Position numbers and translations under genes: made by a program. DNA of 17,345 bases from Candidatus Iainarchaeum sp. Lineage in GTDB: Archaea > Iainarchaeota > Iainarchaeia > Iainarchaeales > Iainarchaeaceae. Within the stretch, counting starts at the first letter, position 1. Each line of letters starts with the position of its first letter. The notes under the pieces are model-generated. The model saw only the letters and a list, made by a program, of their open reading frames with translations. It was not told the DNA's origin and ran no database searches. Shown piece by piece: positions 5,807 through 12,859 of the stretch. The stretch spans positions 14,234 through 31,578 of the forward strand of contig DUGC01000051.1 in assembly GCA_013331625.1 (NCBI GenBank), given 5' to 3'.

Positions 5807-6636
5807 AAAAGCCTGGCTCCTTTTTTCGCTATTTTTGCGACCATTACTCTCTTGCAGTATCTGGCAAGCTCTTTTGCATCCTGCCGCGGCTTATTGGTCG
5901 GGATGAATATGGTCTCGCCAAGCATTGCCATGCTCGCATGCGGGATTTTTTCAATGATCCTGTTGATTGCAAAAGTGCCAAGCCCTGAAAAGAGGGTAAA
6001 GCGCCTTGATTGCAAAATGAAGCCCCTCATTGTTTTTTTAGCCAGAAATTCCTGCATGCATTGCATGCCAGCCCTGTTTATTTTCCTCGTCCATGCGCTG
6101 CTCCGTATTATTTTTTTTGTGCGTATCGGCCGTAAAAATCCCAGCACTACATATTTTTCTGCAAATTTTAGTTCCTGCGCCCCCTTTGATGGATATGGCT
6201 TTTTTCCAACCATGAGCCCTGCGTGGTTTTCCGCGATCACGTCCCCAAGGCCGGTGCCGCATTCGATTTCGGCCTGCTTTGCAATATTAGTCACATGCGC
6301 CCTTGAAAGCCCCAGCCTGAAAAATTTGTTGATGCAGATCGCAAGGCTCAGCGCCCCGGCCCCGGAAATCCCGAGCCCATACCCGATTGGGAACTTTGTA
6401 AAATGCCTCACTTCCACTTCGCCTTTAACGTTAAACTTTTCCCTGAAAATGGCAAGCACTGCCCTCGACACCTCGAGCCTCTTCTTTTTCCCGTTCAAGA
6501 AAAATGCGTCTTTTTCCGCCGGTTTCACGCTCGTGCGCATCCCGCCCTCAACATTGAGCCCGGCGCCGGTGGAGCCGTTTTTGTAAATCACGAAAAAGCC
6601 GGTGATATGGCCGGGGCTTTGAGCGCAAAATTGCAT
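5803..6636 (-). CDS. Pantoate kinase (GHMP family, archaeal CoA pathway)
   Basis: Pantoate kinase phosphorylates pantoate with ATP, the step before phosphopantothenate synthetase in archaeal CoA synthesis. The GHMP fold is marked by the N-terminal SPGHITGFF and by motif 2, PIGYGLGISGAGALS (83-97), which forms the phosphate-binding loop. The later SGLGTFAI-like segment (FSGLGTFAINR) corresponds to motif 3. The longest frame begins with TTG at 6642, but I choose the ATG at 6636 (277 residues, MQFCAQSPGH). A TATA box centred near 6663 lies 27 bases before it, and a start at 6642 would fall outside the mRNA. It is the first gene of a three-gene unit. Confidence 0.94.
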   Translation of the reverse strand: MQFCAQSPGHITGFFVIYKNGSTGAGLNVEGGMRTSVKPAEKDAFFLNGKKKRLEVSRAVLAIFREKFNVKGEVEVRHFTKFPIGYGLGISGAGALSLAICINKFFRLGLSRAHVTNIAKQAEIECGTGLGDVIAENHAGLMVGKKPYPSKGAQELKFAEKYVVLGFLRPIRTKKIIRSSAWTRKINRAGMQCMQEFLAKKTMRGFILQSRRFTLFSGLGTFAINRIIEKIPHASMAMLGETIFIPTNKPRQDAKELARYCKRVMVAKIAKKGARLL

Positions 6637-6656
6637 AGGCAATAATGGATACGAAC

Positions 6657-6668
6657 TGAATTAAAATG
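6657..6668 (-). promoter_or_regulatory. TATA box of the CoA gene unit
   Basis: The minus-strand sequence CATTTTAATTCA is centred 27 bases before the ATG at 6636. It supports a leaderless mRNA and excludes the longer TTG start. Confidence 0.6.
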
Positions 6669-6677
6669 ACTGTGATG

Positions 6678-7343
6678 TTAGGCGCGTCTTGCTTTTTGGA
6701 CCAATTTCCATACCCTGTGCTTGAGCCTATTAAATGCCAATCTGGGCCTTTTGAATTTTTCGCGAAGCTTGTAAACTCTCCTCAACCGTTTATCTTCCCC
6801 TGGAAACGGATACGGGTATAGGTTAATTATGCATTTGTGGGGTATTTTTTTAAAAGCGGGTAAATGGCCAGCCCCAACTATGATTATTTTTGGCTGCATT
6901 TTTTGGATTTCATGCAGGAATTTTTTTTCCCTTATCGGCGTTACTAAAAGATTTTCAATTTTATCAGCGTGTGGATTTGATGGCCGCTGCGGATAATGGG
7001 GGATGTCAATCCCCGTCGGTTTTATTCCTTTCCGTGAAAAGTAATCTCCTATTGTGATGAGGAATTCAAGCACATGAATCTTTTTTCTTATTTGGGCAAA
7101 TTCAAGAAGGCATGAATCTGGAAGCTTATTTCCTATCTCCTCCAATTCCTTTTCCCTCTTTTCAGCTTTTTCCAGTTCTTGGGTGTGTCTTTTTTGTGAA
7201 TCACCTATCCCTACTCCTGCCTTGAGGAATTCATATGCAACTTCATCAACTGCCGAAATATTGTGCTTTTCGAGTTCAGCAATCAGGATTTCAGCATTTT
7301 GTTTGTTTCGGTGTTCCACGCCAATTATTGTGGGCAGGTCCAT
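6678..7343 (-). CDS. Double-GxxH protein (TIKI/TraB-like), in the fibrillarin unit
   Basis: The 221-residue protein opens with TIIGVEHRNK (GxxH at 8-11) and has AYEFLKAG (E38), a long charged helix (about 50-75), TPIREKKFLHE (R138) and IIIVGAGHLPAFKK (GxxH at 157-160). The order GxxH, Glu, Arg, GxxH matches the TIKI/TraB/EreA-like superfamily. GAGHLPAFKK also resembles GRGHYDGFKK of the protein at 3249-4097, so the two may be distant relatives. The C-terminal 40 residues are strongly basic (many Arg and Lys), which suggests contact with RNA or membrane. Seven bases separate its start from the stop of fibrillarin, so they share a transcript. The reaction is unknown. Confidence 0.65.
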   Translation of the reverse strand: MDLPTIIGVEHRNKQNAEILIAELEKHNISAVDEVAYEFLKAGVGIGDSQKRHTQELEKAEKREKELEEIGNKLPDSCLLEFAQIRKKIHVLEFLITIGDYFSRKGIKPTGIDIPHYPQRPSNPHADKIENLLVTPIREKKFLHEIQKMQPKIIIVGAGHLPAFKKIPHKCIINLYPYPFPGEDKRLRRVYKLREKFKRPRLAFNRLKHRVWKLVQKARRA

Positions 7344-7350
7344 TGCGTAT

Positions 7351-8025
7351 TCACTTCCTCTTTCCCACGATCATCGCATGGTCCTTTTCATAGGGCTCGA
7401 GGTTGATTATCTCGGTTATCTCAAATTCCTTTTCAAGCTTTTTCGCCTCTTCTTCAACAACCACTGCAACAGGGTCGGTTGAGCTGATCGAGCGCACTTT
7501 CAATGAAAGGTATGCAAATCCCCCTGCCTTGAGGTATGCATGGCAGTTGCGCATGAGTATTTCAGCCTGGTTTTTCTGGCTGACATCTTGCACAATTGCA
7601 TCAATTGTAAACCCGCCCAGCTGCTCTTTATATGTCATCGGCGAGTTCGCGTCTGCAAGTATGGGCACGATGTTTGGCCGCTCCTCGCATAGATAAATGA
7701 ATTTGCGCATTGAGCGCGCGCTGATGTCAACGCCAAAAATCACGCCGTCAGCGCCCACTATATCGCTCATGTGCGAGATTGTTGTGCCTTCAGCAGCGCC
7801 CAAGTACAGTATCTTCGATCCGCTGCCAAAGGCCATGTTTGCCATTCCTTTTTTTATTGCAGCCCCTACCTTTGACCTGCTCGGGTCCCAGAACCTGTAC
7901 TCCTTCCCGCCGTATTTGAACAGCTGCTCCCCGTAAACGCTTTTTCCCGGGGCGAGGTTTTGCGTGGCGATGCTGTTGCCTACCGAGTAAACGCCGTCTG
8001 TGATTTTTGAAATGCCAAATCCCAT
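7351..8025 (-). CDS. flpA: Fibrillarin-like rRNA/tRNA 2'-O-methyltransferase
   Basis: Fibrillarin is the SAM-dependent catalytic subunit of C/D-box guide RNPs and methylates ribose 2'-OH groups in rRNA and tRNA. The 224-residue protein shows RFWDPSRSKVGAAI (44-57), the SAM loop YLGAAEGTTISHMSD (74-88), an acidic residue after beta-2 (GVDISAR, D100), QDVSQ (146-150), LSLKVRSI (173-180) and LEPYEKDHA (209-217). The catalytic Lys-Asp-Lys-His set is K52, D147, K176 and H216. As in other archaea, it lacks the Gly/Arg-rich N-terminus of eukaryotic fibrillarin. A TATA-like CCTAATAAAC at 8057-8066 would give a leader of about 10 bases. Its partner nop5 lies 150 bases upstream on the same strand. Confidence 0.97.
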   Translation of the reverse strand: MGFGISKITDGVYSVGNSIATQNLAPGKSVYGEQLFKYGGKEYRFWDPSRSKVGAAIKKGMANMAFGSGSKILYLGAAEGTTISHMSDIVGADGVIFGVDISARSMRKFIYLCEERPNIVPILADANSPMTYKEQLGGFTIDAIVQDVSQKNQAEILMRNCHAYLKAGGFAYLSLKVRSISSTDPVAVVVEEEAKKLEKEFEITEIINLEPYEKDHAMIVGKRK

Positions 8026-8173
8026 AGTGATTGCCGCTACATATCAATGTCTTGGGGTTTATTAGGTTAGCGATTTTGCGGGCAGGGGGAAATATTTTAC
8101 AATTGGCAATTGCCGGTATTTTCAGGTTTTTAAGGTTTGTCTATTTTTGAAATTTAGGGAAATGAATTTGGCG

Positions 8174-9637
8174 TTAGTATTTTCCCTTCTTCCACTTCCT
8201 GGCGCCAAAGCCCCTGTTTGCGCCTGCTGCGTCGTCCCGTTTGCCAAATGGTTTCCTGCCCTTATCAGGCCTGTCCCCGCCGCCTTCCCTTCTGCCGCCC
8301 CGGTCCCCATAAGGCCTTCCAAATCCTTCCCTTGCGCGATTTTCCCCGCCAAAACCAGTTCTTCCCCGCGGCCTCTCATCCCTTGCCCCAAACTTTCCCC
8401 TTCCGCCCTGCGGGCTGAGACGGGGCCTTCCTTCCCCGCCTCCTTCGCGCGAAAACGTCCTTCTCTCATCATTTCTCCTGAAAGATTTCCCCTGCCCGAA
8501 TTGTGGCCTGCGGCCTTCCCTTGCGCCAAACCCGCGTCCCTCGCCTTCAAATTTCCTGCCTCCAAACGGCTTTCTCTCGCTTCTGCCTTCAAACCGCCTG
8601 CCGCCAAAGCCGCTTCCAAAATCCCTGCCTGCTGGCCTTTCCCTTCTTCCAAAGTCCTGCTTTGCAGCCCTTATTGCGCCTTCAAAGTTTTTCCTTCCCT
8701 CAACCCTGTTGCCTTTCCTCTCAAACCCGCGCTTCTCAAACCTTTCCATCGCGGGGAGTTTAGGCTCCTGCCCGCGCGCTTTCATAGCATCATATTTTTC
8801 AGTGGGGGCCTTTGTTTCCTTGCGCGGCTTCTTTTCCGCCCCATGCAGCTGCTTTGCCCGCCCTTCTATGCCCCGGGCCAGCTGCTCTCCCTGGTCTTTT
8901 CCGCCAAAGTAATCGATTTTTGCCGCAATTGCAAGCTTTGATGCTATCGTGCGGCAAAGCCTTCCCTTGTCTTCCTGCTTTGCCGCCTTAATGAGCGGGT
9001 GCTGGTAGAGGTAGCCGTGCTTTGGGCTGCTTACCCCTTTTTTGAAATGCAAAAACAGCGCCTTCTCAGCTCCAATGACCTGTATTGTCGATGCAGGCAA
9101 AAGCGCAAGCCTTCTCTTGCTCCCTGCCTTTGCCAATATCTTTGCCCCGATCACAGGGCCTGCTACTGCGCAAAAATTAGGCATCTCGCGCTTCATTGTC
9201 TGCTCAAGGTACTTTGATAAATACTCCCGCTCCTGCCGCAGGTTCATGCAGTTGAGTGCAAGTGCCCTCATCTCTGCCATGTCAGCGTCCGAAACCGATG
9301 AGCCTATTGATTTTTGCGCTGCCTGAAAAATTCCTGCTGCAAGCTCGTCATTGTCAATTTGCTCCTTCACTTTTGCCTGAGTGAAGCTTTCCCTTTTCCC
9401 AAGGGCATTCACAAGCTTTATGTAATGGTCATTGTCCGCAACCATCTCATCAAGTTCGGGGAAGTGCACAGCGTGCCATTCGCGCAGCTGCTCAATTAGC
9501 AGGTTTGCAATAGGGTCGAGGTCTTCCAAGATATTGACTGATTTTATTATGTGCACGTCCTTTTCCTCGTATTTTTCCTGCACCTTTTTTTTTGCAGCGT
9601 CAATAAACTTGCGCCTCATTTCCTCAACCCTGTCCAT
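8174..9637 (-). CDS. nop5: Nop5/Nop56-58 family protein lacking the N-terminal domain, with an Arg/Gly-rich tail
   Basis: Nop5 is the scaffold of archaeal C/D RNPs, bridging L7Ae-bound guide RNA and fibrillarin. Residues 1-60 match the start of the central coiled-coil domain (MDRVEEMRRKF, then LREWHAVHFPEL at 51-62). The Nop domain is intact, with FCAVAGPVIGAKIL (155-168), LPASTIQVIGAEKALF (180-195), SPKHGYLYQHPLI (204-216) and KLAIAAKIDYFGG (234-246). The usual N-terminal domain of about 120 residues, which binds fibrillarin, is missing; an in-frame TAA directly before the ATG rules out a longer start. From about residue 298 to 487 the protein is a repetitive Arg/Gly/Phe-rich tail (RGFGAR, FGGR, FEGR units). 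A GGAGG Shine-Dalgarno lies 9 bases before the ATG. The start overlaps the glyS end by 14 bases. Confidence 0.93.
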   Translation of the reverse strand: MDRVEEMRRKFIDAAKKKVQEKYEEKDVHIIKSVNILEDLDPIANLLIEQLREWHAVHFPELDEMVADNDHYIKLVNALGKRESFTQAKVKEQIDNDELAAGIFQAAQKSIGSSVSDADMAEMRALALNCMNLRQEREYLSKYLEQTMKREMPNFCAVAGPVIGAKILAKAGSKRRLALLPASTIQVIGAEKALFLHFKKGVSSPKHGYLYQHPLIKAAKQEDKGRLCRTIASKLAIAAKIDYFGGKDQGEQLARGIEGRAKQLHGAEKKPRKETKAPTEKYDAMKARGQEPKLPAMERFEKRGFERKGNRVEGRKNFEGAIRAAKQDFGRRERPAGRDFGSGFGGRRFEGRSERKPFGGRKFEGEGRGFGAREGRRPQFGQGKSFRRNDERRTFSREGGGEGRPRLSPQGGRGKFGARDERPRGRTGFGGENRAREGFGRPYGDRGGRREGGGDRPDKGRKPFGKRDDAAGANRGFGARKWKKGKY

Positions 9638-11117
9638 TTATACGCGCCTCCAAAATTTCCCCAATTTCTGAAATTTTTACCCTCTCCTGCTTCATCGTGT
9701 CACGCTCACGCAGTGTGATGGTATTGTCCTTCATGGTGTCATAATCGATAGTGATGCCAAACGGCGTTCCCACAGCGTCCTGCCTGCTATAGCGCCTTCC
9801 GATGCTCCCCGATTCGTCATAGATGCAGAGGAATTTCTTCATCAAATTGTTGTAAATCTCTTCCCCCTTCTGCGCAAGGCCGTCTTTTTTGACAAGCGGG
9901 TAAATGCCGACATGCACTGGCGCGATCCATGCAGGGAGCCTCAGGAGCGTGCGCTGCTCATCTGCCTGCCTCTCGTCATAGGCCATGTCAAGGATGGCGA
10001 AGAGCGGCCTGTCGACCCCGAATGCAATTTCTATCACATGGGGTATTTCCTCTTTTCCCTCAGGTGTGCGCGCCGTGAGCTTTTGCCCTGAGAACTTTGC
10101 ATGCTGGCCAAGGTCATAATTTGTGCGATCGCTTATTCCGCACACTTCAAGCCAGCCAAAGCTGCGCAAACTGACTTCAATATCCCATGTGTCGTCTGAG
10201 TAGAATGCCTTCTCGTCGCCGTGGTGCTGGCGCAGCCTTATCTTTTCTCTGGGAATCCCGAATTCGAGAAACATTTTATATGAAAATGCAAGGTGCCATG
10301 CATAGGCCTTGTTTTTGAGCACTTTCTTCTCAATTGCATCCGAGAGCTCCATGCCCTCTGGCCCTTTGCCATCCTTTTGCAGCCCTTCAGTCCAAAGTGG
10401 CAGGATTTCCTCCTTCAACCCGTCAAATTTTTCCCAGTTTTTCTTCATTTCGGGGAATAAGAATGTCTGCGATTCCGCCTGCGTGAACTCGCGGCTGCGC
10501 AAAATGTGCTGCCTTGGCGAGATCTCGTTGCGGAACGCTTTCCCTATCTGGAAAACCCCGAATGGCAGTTTGTCGCGGAAGAAATTCATGTAATTTTTGA
10601 ATGGCAAATATGTCGTTGTCGCGGTTTCCGGCCTGTTGTATGCCCCGATATTTGTCCCTATAGTTGTTTTCATCATCAGGCTGTGCCGCCCGATTTTTTG
10701 CGCGAGCTTTTTTCCTGTCGGCGCCTTGATGTTCTTCTCATTTATTGCCCTGAGAAGCTCCCCATCATTGAAATGGTCTGCCTGAATGCCGGTCATTTCC
10801 TCTATGAGCTTGTCTGCCCTGTAAGATTCTTTTCCGTCCTCTGTAAGGATTACAGGGTCATTGAACCCTTCAAGGTGGCCTGACGCTTTCCAGACGATTT
10901 CAGGGGCAATGATAGGGTATTCGATCTCGAAAAACCCCTGTGAATTGAAGTGCTTCCTGATGACCGCTTCAATATTGTTTTTGAGCCTCTTTCCAAGCGG
11001 GCCATAGGCATAAAACCCCGAAATTCCGCCGTATATTTCAGGTTCCGGGCCGTATACAAACCCCTTTTCCTTCAAATAGGCCGTAAGGGTCTCTGAAAAA
11101 CTGTTTTTCTGCGCCAT
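9624..11117 (-). CDS. glyS: Glycyl-tRNA synthetase (alpha2, archaeal/eukaryotic type)
   Basis: This class II synthetase charges tRNA-Gly in the cytoplasm. The 497-residue protein has the N-terminal YGGISGFYAYGPLG (29-42), RPETATTTYLPFKNY in the catalytic core, motif 2 as FRNEISPRQ followed by LRSREFTQAE, and motif 3 as IEIAFGVDRPLFAIL. The C-terminal anticodon-binding domain is marked by APVHVGIYPLV and by RRYSRQDAVGTPFGITID. It is somewhat shorter than typical archaeal enzymes, with smaller insertions. The upstream TATA (ATTTTAATC at 11142-11150) lies about 29 bases before the ATG, giving a near-leaderless mRNA. The gene heads a unit with nop5 and possibly fibrillarin, and is divergent from tRNA-Thr. 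Confidence 0.97.
   Translation of the reverse strand: MAQKNSFSETLTAYLKEKGFVYGPEPEIYGGISGFYAYGPLGKRLKNNIEAVIRKHFNSQGFFEIEYPIIAPEIVWKASGHLEGFNDPVILTEDGKESYRADKLIEEMTGIQADHFNDGELLRAINEKNIKAPTGKKLAQKIGRHSLMMKTTIGTNIGAYNRPETATTTYLPFKNYMNFFRDKLPFGVFQIGKAFRNEISPRQHILRSREFTQAESQTFLFPEMKKNWEKFDGLKEEILPLWTEGLQKDGKGPEGMELSDAIEKKVLKNKAYAWHLAFSYKMFLEFGIPREKIRLRQHHGDEKAFYSDDTWDIEVSLRSFGWLEVCGISDRTNYDLGQHAKFSGQKLTARTPEGKEEIPHVIEIAFGVDRPLFAILDMAYDERQADEQRTLLRLPAWIAPVHVGIYPLVKKDGLAQKGEEIYNNLMKKFLCIYDESGSIGRRYSRQDAVGTPFGITIDYDTMKDNTITLRERDTMKQERVKISEIGEILEARINGQG
9647..9651 (-). promoter_or_regulatory. Shine-Dalgarno of nop5 inside glyS
   Basis: GGAGG on the minus strand lies 9 bases before the ATG at 9637 and within the last codons of glyS. 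It supports translation from 9637 and coupling of the two genes. Confidence 0.75.
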
Positions 11118-11140
11118 TAAGTAGTTTAATCAAGGCAAAG

Positions 11141-11150
11141 GATTAAAATT
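11141..11150 (-). promoter_or_regulatory. TATA box of glyS
   Basis: The minus-strand sequence AATTTTAATC is centred about 29 bases before the ATG at 11117. It lies next to the tRNA-Thr TATA box on the other strand, forming a compact divergent promoter. Confidence 0.5.
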
Positions 11151-11153
11151 AGC

Positions 11154-11162
11154 TGTTAAACC
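11154..11162 (+). promoter_or_regulatory. TATA box of tRNA-Thr
   Basis: TGTTAAACC on the plus strand is centred 26 bases before the tRNA 5' end, the usual spacing for archaeal tRNA promoters. Confidence 0.45.
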
Positions 11163-11183
11163 ATTTCTAATAGCAGTTTTCCA

Positions 11184-11257
11184 GCCGCAGAAGCATAGCC
11201 CGGTTTTGCAGCCGATTCGTAATCGGCCGGTCGAGGGTTCAAATCCCTCCTGCGGCT
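11184..11257 (+). tRNA. tRNA-Thr (anticodon CGT)
   Basis: The 74-base cloverleaf has acceptor arms GCCGCAG/CTGCGGC, a perfect anticodon stem GCCGA/TCGGC with loop TTCGTAA (anticodon CGT, codon ACG), T stem GAGGG/CCCTC and loop TTCAAAT. The discriminator is T73, as in archaeal tRNA-Thr. The D arm is weak: only GCA/TGC pairs, and position 8 is A instead of the near-universal T. CCA is not encoded, and a T-run follows. Confidence 0.92.
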
Positions 11258-11263
11258 TTTTTT
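11258..11263 (+). terminator. Oligo-T terminator of tRNA-Thr
   Basis: Six T residues directly follow the discriminator base, the standard archaeal termination signal, and precede the convergent gene at 11307. Confidence 0.6.
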
Positions 11264-11306
11264 GAATAAATGGAATTTATGCGGGTTCTTCGCAAGGCTT
11301 TTCTTC

Positions 11307-12800
11307 TCACTCCGTCATAAGTATAACCTGCTTCTCGTTGCTCCTTCTCTGGCCGCTTGGGTCTTTGTATACCACGGTAATTGTGCATGATGCGATTCTT
11401 GCGGCAGGGGTTGTGGACGGGAGGTCAATTATGTATGCTATGCCTTTCCTCTGCCCTTTTTCAAGCGAATCGATTGCATAATCCGTTGCCCCGCTGAATG
11501 TGAGCCATGCTGAGTCCTGCGGCTTGCAGTCAATCCTTGCCTCAATGTCGGTGAGCAGCACTTCCCCGCCATTCCTGATATCGAGCATCCCGACTTCTTT
11601 TTTGTAGGCATTATCCCTTCTTTGCAGGGTGTACTTTTCATTAATGCCGTCAATCAATATTTTCGCATCTATTTTCGCAGCATCGATCATGATGTCGAAT
11701 TTTTTCTCATAATAGCTCGTGCGCAAATAGAGGGCCCCTGTGATTGATTCTGTTTCCTTCCCCTGCGGGAACTGCATGCTTGCAGGGACCGTGAGCACAA
11801 CTGTCATCTGCCCTTCCTCGCCTGCAGGGACGCTGATGAAATTTTCCGGGCTGAAGCGGAACCACTTCTCGACATCTGAGGGCGTGCTGAACTGTGTTGA
11901 GCTTATTTTCACTTCCGCCTTTGCATTCCGGAAATCAAACACGTTGTCATTTGAAACCTTGAGTATCTTTTCCACGCTCTCTCCGGCCTTCACCTTGCCG
12001 TACTGGGCCTTGTCAAGCGAGCCTGCAAAGGTTACCCTGAATTTGTCGGTGCTGAACTGCGTGAGGGAATACTCTGCCCCTATCCTGGCATCCTTATTGC
12101 TCAGCCCTTCAATCCTGATAGCGCCGCTTTTGTTTTCCCCGCGCAGCTTGCTCTCAACTTCCCTGTCAACCTTGAGCTTTGCATTCACCACATTTTCCCC
12201 GGGCGCTATGAGCAGCGGCTCGCCATACTCCAGTTTCATTGCCCCTTTCATGTCGCCTTCAAGCAACAGTTTCACATCCTCATCCTGGTTGCCCCTGTTG
12301 GTGATGGTGAGGGTTATGTCCTTTTGTTCCCCTGTCACAAAGCTATCGGGGATTTCCCCTTTGAGCTCAAGCTGCTTTGCCGCTTCCATTTCTATCGCCA
12401 CAGGCCCAGTGCCGCTGATAGTGAGAGGATATTGCCGCAGGGTTTTTTTCCCTGCAGATGACACATCCGCCTTGTAGGGGCCATTCTTCAAGTTTACGGC
12501 CTCCCCGCCTTTTACTGTTTTGATCTCCTGCCCCTGCGGGTTGCTCAGCTTTATCGTGCCATCAATCGGCTTCCCTTCGGTATCAGTCAGCTCAATTTGT
12601 ACGGGGTGGTAGCTGCCGATGAAAAAATCGTAGGCAAAAAAAAGCACTGCAAGTGCCACTATGCCCCCTATGATCATCGGGGCGTACGGCTTTGCCTGCT
12701 CTACAATGCCGCCTATTGCTTCCCCCGCGTTCCCTAATTGGCTTTCATTATATTGCCCGCTGTCCTGCTCATCGCCCGGGCTGTCATACTTGTCATACAT
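11307..12800 (-). CDS. Membrane-anchored protein with extracellular beta-sandwich domains
   Basis: The likely 497-residue protein has an acidic N-terminus (MYDKYDSPGDEQ), a single membrane helix at about 41-63 (MIIGGIVALAVLFFAYDFF) and a long Thr/Ser/Val/Lys-rich remainder. That remainder reads as several beta-sandwich modules: a peptidase-regulatory-like segment after the helix (ELTDTEGKPIDGTIKLSNPQ), then Ig-like units with signatures such as LTITNRGNQDED and LDIRNGGEVLLTDIEA. Cysteines are rare (two near the end). No catalytic motif is seen, so a surface or adhesion-like role is inferred. The longest frame starts with GTG at 12863, but the TATA box at 12821-12830 is exactly 26 bases before the ATG at 12800, so I take the ATG. 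No close family recognised. Confidence 0.8.
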   Translation of the reverse strand: MYDKYDSPGDEQDSGQYNESQLGNAGEAIGGIVEQAKPYAPMIIGGIVALAVLFFAYDFFIGSYHPVQIELTDTEGKPIDGTIKLSNPQGQEIKTVKGGEAVNLKNGPYKADVSSAGKKTLRQYPLTISGTGPVAIEMEAAKQLELKGEIPDSFVTGEQKDITLTITNRGNQDEDVKLLLEGDMKGAMKLEYGEPLLIAPGENVVNAKLKVDREVESKLRGENKSGAIRIEGLSNKDARIGAEYSLTQFSTDKFRVTFAGSLDKAQYGKVKAGESVEKILKVSNDNVFDFRNAKAEVKISSTQFSTPSDVEKWFRFSPENFISVPAGEEGQMTVVLTVPASMQFPQGKETESITGALYLRTSYYEKKFDIMIDAAKIDAKILIDGINEKYTLQRRDNAYKKEVGMLDIRNGGEVLLTDIEARIDCKPQDSAWLTFSGATDYAIDSLEKGQRKGIAYIIDLPSTTPAARIASCTITVVYKDPSGQRRSNEKQVILMTE

Positions 12801-12820
12801 GCCATTCAAATATACTTTAA

Positions 12821-12830
12821 GATATATTAA
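12821..12830 (-). promoter_or_regulatory. TATA box of the membrane-anchored protein gene
   Basis: TTAATATATC on the minus strand is centred 26 bases before the ATG at 12800, giving a leaderless mRNA and excluding the longer GTG start at 12863. Confidence 0.65.
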
Positions 12831-12859
12831 ACGCTTGCGGTTATGTTTCCATTCCAGAC

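Noticed and set aside
5699..6586. Plus-strand 295-residue ORF opposite pantoate kinase
   Set aside because: Antisense shadow of a strongly supported gene; no family likeness.
8147..8941. Plus-strand 264-residue ORF opposite the nop5 tail
   Set aside because: It is Pro/Ser/Ala/Leu-rich and arises from the low stop density opposite the repetitive Arg/Gly-coding tail; the nop5 frame carries clear homology.
11740..12477. Plus-strand 245-residue ORF opposite the membrane-anchored protein gene
   Set aside because: Antisense shadow; Ser/Leu/Phe-rich with no promoter or family likeness.
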